From the NCBI GenBank assembly GCA_963666825.2, contig OY763044.2, positions 3,472,001 to 3,536,000 of the forward strand: DNA of 64,000 bases, given 5' to 3'. A program made the translations under genes and the position numbers. Shown one piece after another: positions 32,706 to 42,719 of this stretch (positions are counted from its first letter, which is position 1; each line of letters opens with the position of its first letter). Source of the stretch: Saccharicrinis sp963666825 (GTDB lineage: Bacteria > Bacteroidota > Bacteroidia > Bacteroidales > Marinilabiliaceae). The notes under the pieces were generated by a model. That model saw only the letters and a list, made by a program, of their open reading frames with translations. It was not told the origin of the DNA and searched no databases.

Positions 32706-35492
32706 ATGGAATACAACTTTAAAGCCATTGAGCAAAAATGGCAGAAGCAATGGGTAGATAACAAAACTTACAAAGTAGAGATTGATAAAAACCGTCCAAA
32801 ATTTTATGTTTTGGATATGTTCCCTTATCCTTCAGGAGCCGGATTACACGTAGGACATCCACTCGGATATATTGCTTCTGATATTTACAGTCGTTTTAAG
32901 CGATCTAATGGTTTTAATGTATTGCACCCAATGGGTTACGATGCCTATGGTTTACCTGCAGAGCAATACGCTATTCAAACAGGGCAACACCCGGCTATTA
33001 CTACAGAAAAAAACTTAAACAGATATAGAGAACAATTAGACAAGATTGGCTTTTGTTATGACTGGGATCGCGAAATCAGAACTTGCGAACCAGATTATTA
33101 CCATTGGACTCAATGGGCATTTATTCAAATGTTTAATAGTTACTACTGTAATCAGTCAAAAAAAGCAGCTCCAATCTCTGAACTTATCGAAGCCTTCAAT
33201 ACTGTTGGTACTAAAGATTTAAATGTAGCTTGCACAGAAGAACTTGAATTTACAGCTGACGAGTGGAAAGCAAAGTCAGAAACTGAACAACAAGAAATTT
33301 TATTAAACTATCGTTTAGCTTACTTAGCAGACACAATGGTAAACTGGTGTCCTGCCTTAGGTACAGTATTAGCAAACGATGAAGTTAAAGAAGGAATCTC
33401 TGTTCGTGGAGGTCATCCTGTTGAGCAAAAAGTAATGCGTCAATGGTTACTTCGTGTATCTGCTTACTCTGAAAGATTATTAAATGGCTTAGATAAAGTT
33501 GACTGGTCTGATTCATTAAAAGAAATTCAACGTAACTGGATTGGTAAAAGTGAAGGTGCTGAGATGAAGTTCAAAGTAAAGGATTCTGATATTGTAATGG
33601 ATATCTTTACTACCCGTGCCGATACTGTATTTGGAGTAACTTTTATGGTTCTAGCTCCAGAAAGCGAATTAACACCATTACTTACAAAACCAGAGCAAAA
33701 AGACGCTGTTGAAGAATATGTTCAACAAACTAAGAAGCGTACAGAACGTGAGCGTCAGGCTGAAGTTGATAAAGTAACAGGAGTATTTACCGGTTCTTAT
33801 GCAATCAATCCTTTATCGGGTGAAGAGGTACCAATCTGGGTTGGTGATTATGTGTTGGCAGGATATGGAACAGGCGCTGTAATGGCCGTACCGGGTCACG
33901 ATTCACGTGACTTTAAATTCGCACATCATTTTGACCTCCCTATTATTCAGGTGGTTATTCCTGAAGGCGAAGAAGCTACTGATCCTTCAACATGGGAAGA
34001 TTCAAAAGACTCAAAAGCAGGAACTGTTATTAATTCAGGATTTTTAAATGGATTAAGTGTTACAGAGGCCATTGCTAAAACAAAAGAATATATCAAAGAA
34101 CAAGGTATTGGTAAAGTAAAAGTAAACTACCGATTACGTGATGCAATCTTTAGTCGCCAACGTTATTGGGGTGAGCCATTCCCTGTATATTATAAAGATA
34201 ATCTTCCTCAAATGGTAGATGAAGCAGATCTTCCTCTTCAATTACCTGAGATTGATAAATTTTTACCTACCGAACAAGGTGAGCCTCCATTAGGTAGAGC
34301 AAAAAACTGGGTATACAAAGATGCTTATCCATTGGAATTAAATACTATGCCTGGTTTTGCAGGATCTTCAGCATATTACCTACGCTATATGGATCCTAAA
34401 AACGACACTGCTTTGGTTGGTAAAGAAGCCAATGAGTACTGGCAGGATGTGGATTTATATATCGGTGGTACAGAACATGCTACAGGTCACTTAATATATT
34501 CTCGTTTCTGGAATAAGTTCCTTTACGATTTAGGTTACGTGGTTAAAGAAGAGCCATATAAAAAACTGATTAACCAGGGAATGATTCAAGGTCGTTCAAA
34601 CTTTGTATATCGTATAAATGGCACTAATAAGTTTGTTTCCTTAAATCTAAAAGATGAATATGAAACAACAGCGATTCACGTTGATGTTAACATTGTAAGC
34701 AACGATGTTTTAGATACTGAGAAATTCAAAAATTGGAATCCGGAATATAAAACTGCTGAATTTATTCTAGAAGACGGTAAATATGTTTGTGGATGGGCTG
34801 TAGAAAAAATGTCTAAGTCTATGTTCAACGTTGTAAACCCTGATGATATCATTGAAGACTTTGGTGCTGATACATTACGTTTATACGAAATGTTCTTAGG
34901 ACCATTGGAACAAAGTAAACCTTGGGATACTAACGGTATTGATGGTGTTCATAAATTCTTACGTAAAACATGGCGCTTATTCTTAAACGCAGGCGAAGAA
35001 TTTGAAATCTCAGAAGATAAAGCCACTAAGAATGAACTAAAAACACTACACAAAACAATTAAAAAGATAACCGAAGATATTGAGAAGTTTTCTTTTAATA
35101 CTTGCGTTAGTGCATTCATGATTTGTGTTAACGAATTGAGTTCATTAAAATGTAACAAACGCGAGATTCTTGAACCACTAACGGTATTACTTGCTCCATT
35201 TGCACCTCACTTATCTGAAGAATTATGGAGTCAATTAGGTCACACAGCAACAGTTTGTGATGCTCAATGGCCTGAATTCAATGAATCACACTTAGTTGAG
35301 TCTTCATTTGCTTATCCTGTTTCATTCAATGGAAAAATGCGTTTTAAACTTGAAATGCCAGTTGGAGCTCCAAATAATGAGATTGAGGAAGCTGTAAAAA
35401 ATCATCCAGGTGCTCAAAAGTGGATTGAAGGAAAAACAGTGAGAAAAATCATAATAGTTCCTAATAAAATAATCAATGTGGTAGTGGGTTAA
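32706..35492 (+). CDS. leuS: Leucyl-tRNA synthetase
   Basis: 928 residues, class I synthetase of normal length for Bacteroidota. The HIGH-type motif is HVGHPLGY, and KMSKS occurs in full near residue 700. The editing domain lies in between (VWVGDYVLAGYGTGAVMAVP). It charges tRNA-Leu. This is the first unequivocal chromosomal gene to the right of the tRNA-Arg insertion site. Confidence 0.97.
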   Translation: MEYNFKAIEQKWQKQWVDNKTYKVEIDKNRPKFYVLDMFPYPSGAGLHVGHPLGYIASDIYSRFKRSNGFNVLHPMGYDAYGLPAEQYAIQTGQHPAITTEKNLNRYREQLDKIGFCYDWDREIRTCEPDYYHWTQWAFIQMFNSYYCNQSKKAAPISELIEAFNTVGTKDLNVACTEELEFTADEWKAKSETEQQEILLNYRLAYLADTMVNWCPALGTVLANDEVKEGISVRGGHPVEQKVMRQWLLRVSAYSERLLNGLDKVDWSDSLKEIQRNWIGKSEGAEMKFKVKDSDIVMDIFTTRADTVFGVTFMVLAPESELTPLLTKPEQKDAVEEYVQQTKKRTERERQAEVDKVTGVFTGSYAINPLSGEEVPIWVGDYVLAGYGTGAVMAVPGHDSRDFKFAHHFDLPIIQVVIPEGEEATDPSTWEDSKDSKAGTVINSGFLNGLSVTEAIAKTKEYIKEQGIGKVKVNYRLRDAIFSRQRYWGEPFPVYYKDNLPQMVDEADLPLQLPEIDKFLPTEQGEPPLGRAKNWVYKDAYPLELNTMPGFAGSSAYYLRYMDPKNDTALVGKEANEYWQDVDLYIGGTEHATGHLIYSRFWNKFLYDLGYVVKEEPYKKLINQGMIQGRSNFVYRINGTNKFVSLNLKDEYETTAIHVDVNIVSNDVLDTEKFKNWNPEYKTAEFILEDGKYVCGWAVEKMSKSMFNVVNPDDIIEDFGADTLRLYEMFLGPLEQSKPWDTNGIDGVHKFLRKTWRLFLNAGEEFEISEDKATKNELKTLHKTIKKITEDIEKFSFNTCVSAFMICVNELSSLKCNKREILEPLTVLLAPFAPHLSEELWSQLGHTATVCDAQWPEFNESHLVESSFAYPVSFNGKMRFKLEMPVGAPNNEIEEAVKNHPGAQKWIEGKTVRKIIIVPNKIINVVVG

Positions 35493-35507
35493 TCTCACTA
35501 CCTTTTC
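35480..35507 (+). terminator. Terminator overlapping the leuS stop codon
   Basis: Stem GGTAGTG (35480-35486) and CACTACC (35496-35502) followed by TTTTC. The leuS TAA lies in the loop. Confidence 0.65.
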
Positions 35508-35579
35508 TTTACTTTGCCGAAAATTTAACGATCTAATAATCAGGCACAAAAGCCTGACAAATATCATGTTTTTCGGCAA

Positions 35580-36440
35580 ATGACTAAACAAATTTTCATT
35601 CGAGAAGCAAAGTCATATTTAATGTTGACTTTTGCTCTTTGTGTAGCTACCCTGGGCTGGTCTGCATTTATTATTCCGGCTGGAATTGTTGGCGGAGGAA
35701 TAACTGGTTTGGCCAGTACTTTTCATTTTCTATGGGGATGGGATGTAGGTATTGTATCCATCTCAATCAACTCTTTACTTATAATATTAGCTATAAAGCT
35801 ATTAGGATCTTCTTTTGGAATAAAAAGTATCTTTTGTATTATTCTGTTTGGAATCCTATTGTCCATTCTGACTAAATATTTTCCAAAACCATTAACGGAA
35901 GATAGATTTATGGCTACCATCATTGGTGCAACCCTTGCAGGAACCGGTGCCGGAATGATCTTTGTAAATGGCGGAAGTACAGGTGGTACAGATATCATCG
36001 CCATGATCATTAATAAATACAAAAACATTAGTCTTGGACGACTACTGTTGTTATGCGATATATTTATTATCTCTACAGGATATATTGTATTTCACAACAT
36101 TGAAATCGTAATGTACGGTTTAATTACAATGGCTATTTTTGGCTACTCTGTTGACTTGGTAATAACAGGTAACAAGCAAACCGTACAGCTGTTTATCATT
36201 AGTGAAAAGTACAAGGAAATCTCAGAATACATAGTAACAAAAACAGAAAAAGGTTGTACCATACTTGATGGAATAGGTGCCTACTCCGGTGATCAAAAAA
36301 AGGTATTAATGGTTATCTCCAAAAAGAAAACCTCTAGTATATTATTCAGAATAGTACGTGATATTGACCCTAGTGCTTTTGTAACATTGAATACTGTTTC
36401 AGGAGTTTACGGAAAGGGATTTGACCAAATAAAACTATAA
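35580..36440 (+). CDS. YitT family membrane protein (first of tandem pair)
   Basis: 286 residues. About five or six membrane helices with the family motif GGGITGLASTFHFLWGWDVG, a Gly/Thr-rich block VNGGSTGGTDIIAMI, and a C-terminal ~75-residue DUF2179 cytoplasmic domain (KGCTILDGIGAYSG; LMVISKKKTS). YitT proteins are predicted transporters or exporters of unknown substrate. A paralogue follows after 48 bp. Confidence 0.85.
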   Translation: MTKQIFIREAKSYLMLTFALCVATLGWSAFIIPAGIVGGGITGLASTFHFLWGWDVGIVSISINSLLIILAIKLLGSSFGIKSIFCIILFGILLSILTKYFPKPLTEDRFMATIIGATLAGTGAGMIFVNGGSTGGTDIIAMIINKYKNISLGRLLLLCDIFIISTGYIVFHNIEIVMYGLITMAIFGYSVDLVITGNKQTVQLFIISEKYKEISEYIVTKTEKGCTILDGIGAYSGDQKKVLMVISKKKTSSILFRIVRDIDPSAFVTLNTVSGVYGKGFDQIKL

Positions 36441-36488
36441 TCAAAGGCGGTATATTTTATCGCTTAAATTCTAAAATCACATAATAAA

Positions 36489-37349
36489 ATGACAATAGGA
36501 AAAGTAATTAAGGAACTTAAATCATATCTTATTTTAACTATTGCCGTTGGCATATCATCACTTGGATGGGCAGGATTTTTAATACCATCCAATATTATTG
36601 GAGGTGGCATAACAGGTTTATCAAGTACTATTTATTTTCTATGGGGATGGGATGTAGGTATCACATCTCTTGCGATAAATATAGTCTTAATACTACTTGC
36701 TATTAAGACTTTAGGATTATCATATGGTGTTAAAACAATTTATTGCACGGTTATATTTTCAATATTACTATCATTTTTCACATCTCACTTTACAGAACCT
36801 ATTGTTAGCGACGTTTTTATTGCAACACTAATCGGAGCTGCTCTGGGAGGAACAGGAACTGCCATCTTATTCATTAATGGCGGAAGTACAGGTGGAAATG
36901 AAATAATCGCAATGATTATCAATAAGCATAAGAATATTAGTCTTGGAAAACTACTTCTTATCATTGATATATTTATAATATCCACCAGTTATATTGTATT
37001 TCAGGATATAGAAAAAATTGTTTATGGATTAATTACTATGGCCATTTTCAGCTACAGCATTGATATGGTTATATCCGGCAACAAACAAACTGTTCAGTTT
37101 TTTATCATTAGTGATAAATATGAAGAACTAATTGATAAAATTCTGATTGATGGAAACAAAGGTGTTACCATGATTGATGGCGTAGGTGGTTATACCAGAG
37201 AACATAAAAAAATACTGATGGTAATTTCAAAAAAGAGAACTTCCTCTATTGTTTTCAAAATTATTAAGGACATTGACCCCAATGCATTTATTACTATGGG
37301 ATCAGTTTCTGGTGTATATGGACAGGGATTTGAAAAAATTAAAGCCTAA
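36489..37349 (+). CDS. YitT family membrane protein (second of tandem pair)
   Basis: 286 residues, the same length and layout as the upstream gene, with GGGITGLSSTIYFLWGWDVG, INGGSTGGNEIIAMI and a DUF2179 end (KGVTMIDGVGGYTR). The two differ at many positions throughout, so this is an old tandem duplication, not a recent copy or an assembly artefact. Confidence 0.85.
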   Translation: MTIGKVIKELKSYLILTIAVGISSLGWAGFLIPSNIIGGGITGLSSTIYFLWGWDVGITSLAINIVLILLAIKTLGLSYGVKTIYCTVIFSILLSFFTSHFTEPIVSDVFIATLIGAALGGTGTAILFINGGSTGGNEIIAMIINKHKNISLGKLLLIIDIFIISTSYIVFQDIEKIVYGLITMAIFSYSIDMVISGNKQTVQFFIISDKYEELIDKILIDGNKGVTMIDGVGGYTREHKKILMVISKKRTSSIVFKIIKDIDPNAFITMGSVSGVYGQGFEKIKA

Positions 37350-37489
37350 AAGGTCTTTTTCTATATTATAACCACACTTATTCCTTTAAAAATCTTGATT
37401 TATTATAATCTTGTAATAACTTGCAAAATGAATTACAATACATTTTTAATTATTACAACATCACAACACAACATTAAAAAATCAAGTTT

Positions 37490-38761
37490 ATGTTTAAAAG
37501 AATTGCGCTACCTAACTTCTTATTTATTTCAATAATATCCATAATACTGTATAGCTGTTCTAACTCTCCTAAAAACGTTACAACAGATAATACATTAGAA
37601 CTTCAAAAAGACACCATTGATTCAATTCCTCCCAATCTATTATTTGGTCTTCCTATTGATTCTTTTGTAATTGAAAACAATACAGTTAAAAGAAATGAAT
37701 TTTTGGCATCTATTTTACTTCAATATGATATACCATATAAACAAATAGATGAATTAGCAAATAAAAGCAGATCCATATTTGATGTAAGAAAAATAAAAGT
37801 AGGGAATCCTTATTACATATTCTTAAGCAATGACTCTCTTCATCAGGCAAAGTATTTTGTATATGAAATAGATAAAATCAACTACATAAGTTATTGTTTT
37901 GATGATTCGATTACGATTAGTCAGGGACAAAAGGAAGTAACGAAAGTAAAGAAAACAGCAACCGGAAAAATCACTTCTTCACTTTGGAATGCAATGACCG
38001 AAAATGGAGTTAGTCCTGTTCTTGCTTTAGATCTATCTGACATATATGCATGGACTGTTGATTTCTTTGGCATTGAAAAAGGCGATTATTTTAAAGTAAT
38101 ATATACTGAAGAATATGTTGATTCTGTATCTGTTGGCATCAGTTCAATTGAAGCAGCTTTATTTCATCACAGAGGGGATGATTATTACGCCTTTAATTTT
38201 CAGGAAGACAGTGTTACATACAACTACTTTGACGACAAAGGAAATAGTTTACGCAAGGCCTTTTTAAAAGCACCACTTAAATTTTCGAGGATAAGCAGCC
38301 GGTTCTCTAACAGTAGAATGCACCCGGTATTAAAAATCAGAAGACCTCACCATGGTGTAGACTATGCTGCGCCTAAAGGAACTCACGTATTTTCTATTGG
38401 TGATGGTAGAGTTATTGCCAGAGGATTTCAACCTAATGGCGGAGGAAATTACCTAAAAATTAAACACAATAGTGTTTATACAACAGTTTACATGCATTTA
38501 AACGGATTTGCAAAAGGAATCAACCAGGGAGACAAAGTAAAGCAAGGCCAACTAATCGGATATGTTGGATCCACCGGATTGGCCTCAGGTCCACATCTTG
38601 ACTTCAGAGTATTTAAAAATGGAAAAGCAATTGATCCATTAAAGGTCAAAGCGCCACCGGTTGAACCAGTCAAAAAAGAAGACATGAAAAGATTTAAAGA
38701 GTTTTACAAACCTCTTAAAGATAAGTTAGATGAATTAATCATCATTGAAAATTTACACTAA
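37490..38761 (+). CDS. M23-family peptidase lipoprotein
   Basis: 423 residues. A lipoprotein signal with Cys23 (IILYSC). A middle region is followed by a LytM/M23 domain: HHGVDYAAPKGTHVFSIGDG holds the HxxxD zinc site, YMHLNGFAKG the catalytic His, and GPHLDFRVFKNG occupies the place of HxH. The HLD in place of HLH is usual in Bacteroidota members of this group. Probably an envelope endopeptidase or a divisome/amidase activator. Confidence 0.85.
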   Translation: MFKRIALPNFLFISIISIILYSCSNSPKNVTTDNTLELQKDTIDSIPPNLLFGLPIDSFVIENNTVKRNEFLASILLQYDIPYKQIDELANKSRSIFDVRKIKVGNPYYIFLSNDSLHQAKYFVYEIDKINYISYCFDDSITISQGQKEVTKVKKTATGKITSSLWNAMTENGVSPVLALDLSDIYAWTVDFFGIEKGDYFKVIYTEEYVDSVSVGISSIEAALFHHRGDDYYAFNFQEDSVTYNYFDDKGNSLRKAFLKAPLKFSRISSRFSNSRMHPVLKIRRPHHGVDYAAPKGTHVFSIGDGRVIARGFQPNGGGNYLKIKHNSVYTTVYMHLNGFAKGINQGDKVKQGQLIGYVGSTGLASGPHLDFRVFKNGKAIDPLKVKAPPVEPVKKEDMKRFKEFYKPLKDKLDELIIIENLH

Positions 38762-38766
38762 AAAAT

Positions 38767-38798
38767 AAAGCGAGTAATTAATAAGTTACTCGCTTTTC
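38767..38798. terminator. Bidirectional terminator between convergent genes
   Basis: AAAGCGAGTAA (38767-38777) pairs with TTACTCGCTTT (38786-38796). A-rich on the left and T-rich on the right, it can end both the M23 gene (+) and the DUF169 gene (-). Confidence 0.8.
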
Positions 38799-38844
38799 TT
38801 TTATATTATAATATGTAATATGAATATCTATCTATAAAAATTCA

Positions 38845-39573
38845 TTATTTTGTTGAAGCTCTAAACTCTACCAAATCTTTAAAGAAGGGTTTATTTAAGA
38901 AACTATCATTATCTAAAGAACACAATTTTTCAAACATTGAAGTATTTACAGTAAAGGCTAATATATTTTTAGGCAAATATCTTCGCATTGCTAAATCCGT
39001 AGCTCCAACTAAAGCAACAGGTTCTTCACCTTGCGGAACAAGTGGCAAAATCTGCATACAACCGGAGCCAAAAGGAACCTGAACGGTACTTTTTACACTT
39101 CCATCATTAAAATAATTAGCTCCAATAATTAATGCACTTAGTTGATCAGGATTAACAAAAAAAGTGATTGATTTTAAATATTCGTTCATAGAATTACGAT
39201 ACGTACCTATATAAACACACTTATTTCTTGATTTATATGGTGTATTAACGTCAAGCCAACTATTGGTAACTTCTTTTGAGCATTTTAAACCTTCCTCTTC
39301 CGTAAGAAACTCTATTAACTCATCTCGATCTCTAGCTTCTTTGCCAAACAACCAATAACCACAACCATGACAACCGTAGTTAGTAGAAGTCACCTTTAAC
39401 ATTTGTCCTCTCATCCAGGCATTATAATAGGCAAACATACAAGTTCGCTTATACGATAGTGGCTCTATAATATTATCAAATGGAGCATCATGAGGAGCAT
39501 CATAGACTGCAATTAAAGGAATATCAATACCTAATTTATCCATTAAATAACTAGCGTCAATTAATTTAGCCAT
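38845..39573 (-). CDS. DUF169 family protein
   Basis: 242 residues. The closing VALVGATDLAMRRYLP and FGSGCMQI motifs, together with the Cys-containing TNYGCHGCGYWLF segment, match DUF169 (COG2043), proteins of unknown function common in anaerobes that may bind a metal or cofactor through conserved Cys. It lies 47 bp downstream of purN and may be cotranscribed with it. Confidence 0.75.
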   Translation of the reverse strand: MAKLIDASYLMDKLGIDIPLIAVYDAPHDAPFDNIIEPLSYKRTCMFAYYNAWMRGQMLKVTSTNYGCHGCGYWLFGKEARDRDELIEFLTEEEGLKCSKEVTNSWLDVNTPYKSRNKCVYIGTYRNSMNEYLKSITFFVNPDQLSALIIGANYFNDGSVKSTVQVPFGSGCMQILPLVPQGEEPVALVGATDLAMRRYLPKNILAFTVNTSMFEKLCSLDNDSFLNKPFFKDLVEFRASTK

Positions 39574-39620
39574 AGCAGATTTTAATATGAAGTTATTGAG
39601 AGCTTAAAATACACAAAAAA

Positions 39621-40190
39621 TCAATCAAGCTTCAATAAATCTTCTATAACCTTTGGATAATATTCATATTCTAAAGCATGAACTTTTTGTTCAACATCAC
39701 TGGCAGTATCCGAAGGTAATACTTCACATTTGGCCTGATAAACTATTTTACCTTCATCATAATTTTCATCAACAAAATGAATAGTTATACCAGATTCGCT
39801 TTCTTTATTATCAACCACAGCCTCATGAACCTTTTTACCATACATACCCTTACCTCCATATTTAGGTAATAACGCGGGATGAATATTAATCATACGACCT
39901 TTATAAGCTCTAATAAGGTTCTGAGGAATCAACCATAAAAACCCGGCCAACACGATCAACTCACACCCCTCCTCCTTTAACTGATTCATTATCAAGTCAG
40001 AATTATAGAATTCTTCTCGAGAAAATAATGTTATCTTAACACCTAATTGTTTTGCTCTTTCAATTACTAATGCATTTTTATTATTAGTAAAAAAGCTAAA
40101 ATCATCACTTGAAAGCCTTCCTGAAAAATATTTTACAATATTTTCAGCATTAGATCCAGACCCCGATGCAAACACTGCAACTCTACTCAT
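39621..40190 (-). CDS. purN: Phosphoribosylglycinamide formyltransferase
   Basis: 189 residues. VAVFASGSGSNAENIVKYF is the phosphoribosyl-binding start, HPALLPKYGGKGMYG the folate/catalytic block, and SGITIHFVDENYDEG contains the conserved catalytic Asp. It transfers a formyl group to GAR in purine synthesis. Confidence 0.93.
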   Translation of the reverse strand: MSRVAVFASGSGSNAENIVKYFSGRLSSDDFSFFTNNKNALVIERAKQLGVKITLFSREEFYNSDLIMNQLKEEGCELIVLAGFLWLIPQNLIRAYKGRMINIHPALLPKYGGKGMYGKKVHEAVVDNKESESGITIHFVDENYDEGKIVYQAKCEVLPSDTASDVEQKVHALEYEYYPKVIEDLLKLD

Positions 40191-40279
40191 TACCTGTCTT
40201 TTACAGAATTTAAAATATTCAAATTAGAACCATCAAAATTAGAAAAAATCGCTTTTAAAATGATTTTATTTCAATTTAA

Positions 40280-40311
40280 TTTGAATAATTATGCCGATTT
40301 TTTTTCCTTTG
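40280..40311 (+). promoter_or_regulatory. Predicted promoter for acpP
   Basis: TTTG (40280-40283) and TTTG (40308-40311) with a 24-bp interval, the spacing of the Bacteroidota -33/-7 elements, about 50 bp before the acpP start. The TA of the -7 element is replaced by TT. Confidence 0.45.
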
Positions 40312-40362
40312 CAAAGTTATTTAAATCAATAAATTTTAATTATTAACTTAAAATTAAAAGCT

Positions 40363-40599
40363 ATGTCTGACATTGCATCAAGAGTTAAGGCAATCATCGT
40401 AGATAAACTAGGAGTTGACGAAACTGAAGTTACACCTGAAGCAAGCTTCACTAATGATTTAGGTGCTGACTCTCTTGACACTGTTGAATTGATCATGGAA
40501 TTCGAAAAAGAATTCAATATTGCAATTCCTGATGATCAAGCCGAAAACATTGGCACAGTAGGTGATGCCATCTCTTATATCGAAGAGAACGCTAAATAA
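40363..40599 (+). CDS. acpP: Acyl carrier protein
   Basis: 78 residues, acidic, with the 4'-phosphopantetheine attachment Ser in GADSLDTVELIMEFE. It carries growing acyl chains in fatty acid synthesis. Followed by fabF and rnc, the usual Bacteroidota order. Confidence 0.97.
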   Translation: MSDIASRVKAIIVDKLGVDETEVTPEASFTNDLGADSLDTVELIMEFEKEFNIAIPDDQAENIGTVGDAISYIEENAK

Positions 40600-40637
40600 G
40601 TGAATAAAAAAAGTAGTATTATACTTTAAAAGAAGTT

Positions 40638-41885
40638 ATGGAGTTAAAAAGAGTAGTAGTAACGGGATTAGGAGCAATCACTCCATTAGGTAATTCCATT
40701 GATGAACTGTGGAATAACCTTATTAACGGAGTAAGTGGTGCTGGACCCATTACTCGTTTTGACGCCACCAATTTCAAGACAAAATTTGCTTGTGAAGTAA
40801 AAAATTACAACTCTAACGATTATTTTGATCGTAAAGAGGCAAGAAAACTTGATATGTTTGCTCAGTTCGCATTAATTGCAGCTGAGCAGGCTGTTCAAGA
40901 TTCTGGCATAGATACAGAAAGCATTGATCATGATGAGATTGGTGTTATCTGGGGTGCTGGTATTGGTGGAATTCAAACATTTACAGAAGAAGTTAAAGGG
41001 TTTGTTAACGGTAACGAAGTTCCTCGTTTCAACCCATTTTTTATACCTAAAATGATTGGCGATATTGCTGCTGGTCATATCTCAATGAAGTACGGATTTA
41101 GAGGTCCGAACTATAACACAGTTTCAGCTTGTGCTTCATCTACCAATGCTATTGGTGATGCTTATAACCTAATTAGATTAGGTAAAGCAAAAGTATTTGT
41201 AACAGGAGGTTCTGAAGCTGCCATTTGCGAGGCTGGTGTTGGCGGGTTTAACGCTATGCAAGCTCTTTCTACCAGAAATGACGATGCAGCTACTGCTTCT
41301 CGTCCTTTTGATAAAGATCGCGATGGTTTCGTTATGGGAGAAGGTGGTGCTTCATTGATCTTAGAAGAATACGAACACGCTGTTGCTCGCGGAGCTAAAA
41401 TTTACTGTGAAGTAATTGGTTCAGGTATGACTGCAGATGCTCATCACTTAACTGCTCCACATCCGGAAGGACTTGGTGCTAAAAACGTGATGAAAATGGC
41501 ATTAAAAGACAATGATACTAAACCAGAAGATATTGATTATATCAATGTTCATGGTACTTCTACACCACGTGGCGATATTGCTGAGACTCTTGCTATTAAA
41601 GAAGTTTTTGGAGAGCATGCATATAACTTAAATATCAGCTCTACAAAATCAATGACAGGTCACTTGTTAGGTGCAGCTGGAGCTATCGAATCTATTGCTT
41701 GTATTTTAGCAATCAGAGAAGGAATTATCCCTCCTACGATCAATCACTTTACTGATGATCCTGAAATTGATTCAAAATTAAACATGACTTATCACAAAGC
41801 TGAAAAAAGAGAAGTAAAAGCTGCTCTTTCTAACACTTTTGGTTTTGGTGGTCATAACGCATCAATTATATTTAAAGCAATATAA
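40638..41885 (+). CDS. fabF: Beta-ketoacyl-ACP synthase II
   Basis: 415 residues. The nucleophile Cys165 lies in TVSACASSTN. The two catalytic His are in NVHGTSTPRGD and MTGHLLGAAG. It is the housekeeping elongating synthase, located 38 bp after acpP. The cargo enzyme at 20,144 is its divergent paralogue. Confidence 0.97.
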   Translation: MELKRVVVTGLGAITPLGNSIDELWNNLINGVSGAGPITRFDATNFKTKFACEVKNYNSNDYFDRKEARKLDMFAQFALIAAEQAVQDSGIDTESIDHDEIGVIWGAGIGGIQTFTEEVKGFVNGNEVPRFNPFFIPKMIGDIAAGHISMKYGFRGPNYNTVSACASSTNAIGDAYNLIRLGKAKVFVTGGSEAAICEAGVGGFNAMQALSTRNDDAATASRPFDKDRDGFVMGEGGASLILEEYEHAVARGAKIYCEVIGSGMTADAHHLTAPHPEGLGAKNVMKMALKDNDTKPEDIDYINVHGTSTPRGDIAETLAIKEVFGEHAYNLNISSTKSMTGHLLGAAGAIESIACILAIREGIIPPTINHFTDDPEIDSKLNMTYHKAEKREVKAALSNTFGFGGHNASIIFKAI

Positions 41886-41890
41886 ATATT

Positions 41891-42634
41891 GTGATAAAAA
41901 TATTAACTCAGATAATAAAGCTTTCTTCAGACAGGAGAAAGCTTTATTATTTACTTAAATCTATAACTGGAACATTTCCAAATAATCTTTCTATTTACGA
42001 ATTATCCCTAATTCATAAATCAGCAATGATTAAAGCGGATAATGGTGAAATTATAAATAACGAACGCCTTGAATTTTTGGGGGACGCGTTATTAGGGGCC
42101 ATTGTTGCGCAAGAACTTTACAACAAATATCCGGGAGTAAACGAAGGCTTTTTAACAAAAACCAGATCTAAAATTGTAAACAGATCCTTTTTAAACGACA
42201 TCGCCTTAAAGCTTGGATTAAAAGACATCATTAGTTCTCAATCTAAAATCGCTCTTGAGAAAACTAACATTATGGGCGACGCACTTGAAGCATTAATTGG
42301 AGCTATATTTGTTGATAAGGGTTATAAAGCTTGCCAAAGATTCATTACTCAAAAGATTTTGAGTCCTTATGTTAATCTTAACGAAATTACCAAACACGAC
42401 ACCAACTTTAAATCTATTCTTATTGAATGGGGTCAAAAAAACAAACGTGATATCCAATTTATCACAGATGAAATTCCTGATAACTGCGAACATTCACCGG
42501 TTTTTGTATCATCGGTAGAAATAGACAATAAGGTTTTTGGACGCGGAGAGGGTAGTTCTAAAAAGGAATCTCAACAAAACGCAGCAATGGAAGCTTTACA
42601 AAATGTTTCGCTAAGAAAAGAGAACTTTTCTTAA
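41891..42634 (+). CDS. rnc: Ribonuclease III
   Basis: 247 residues. The signature NERLEFLGDALLG and the second acidic motif MGDALEALIGAIFVD form the catalytic site. A C-terminal double-stranded RNA-binding domain ends with KKESQQNAAMEAL. The start is GTG at 41891, 5 bp after the fabF stop. It processes rRNA and structured transcripts. Confidence 0.93.
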   Translation: MIKILTQIIKLSSDRRKLYYLLKSITGTFPNNLSIYELSLIHKSAMIKADNGEIINNERLEFLGDALLGAIVAQELYNKYPGVNEGFLTKTRSKIVNRSFLNDIALKLGLKDIISSQSKIALEKTNIMGDALEALIGAIFVDKGYKACQRFITQKILSPYVNLNEITKHDTNFKSILIEWGQKNKRDIQFITDEIPDNCEHSPVFVSSVEIDNKVFGRGEGSSKKESQQNAAMEALQNVSLRKENFS

Positions 42635-42719
42635 AACATTTTTACTATATTGTTGCTTTCTTAATATAATATAAAGTTAAACTAAAAAATAGTTTGTTTT
42701 TCTTAAGAAAACGATCACT

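Noticed and set aside
38300..38660. M23 peptidase inactive because HLD replaces HLH
   Set aside because: This variant looks usual for the Bacteroidota form of the family, so inactivity cannot be concluded from it alone.
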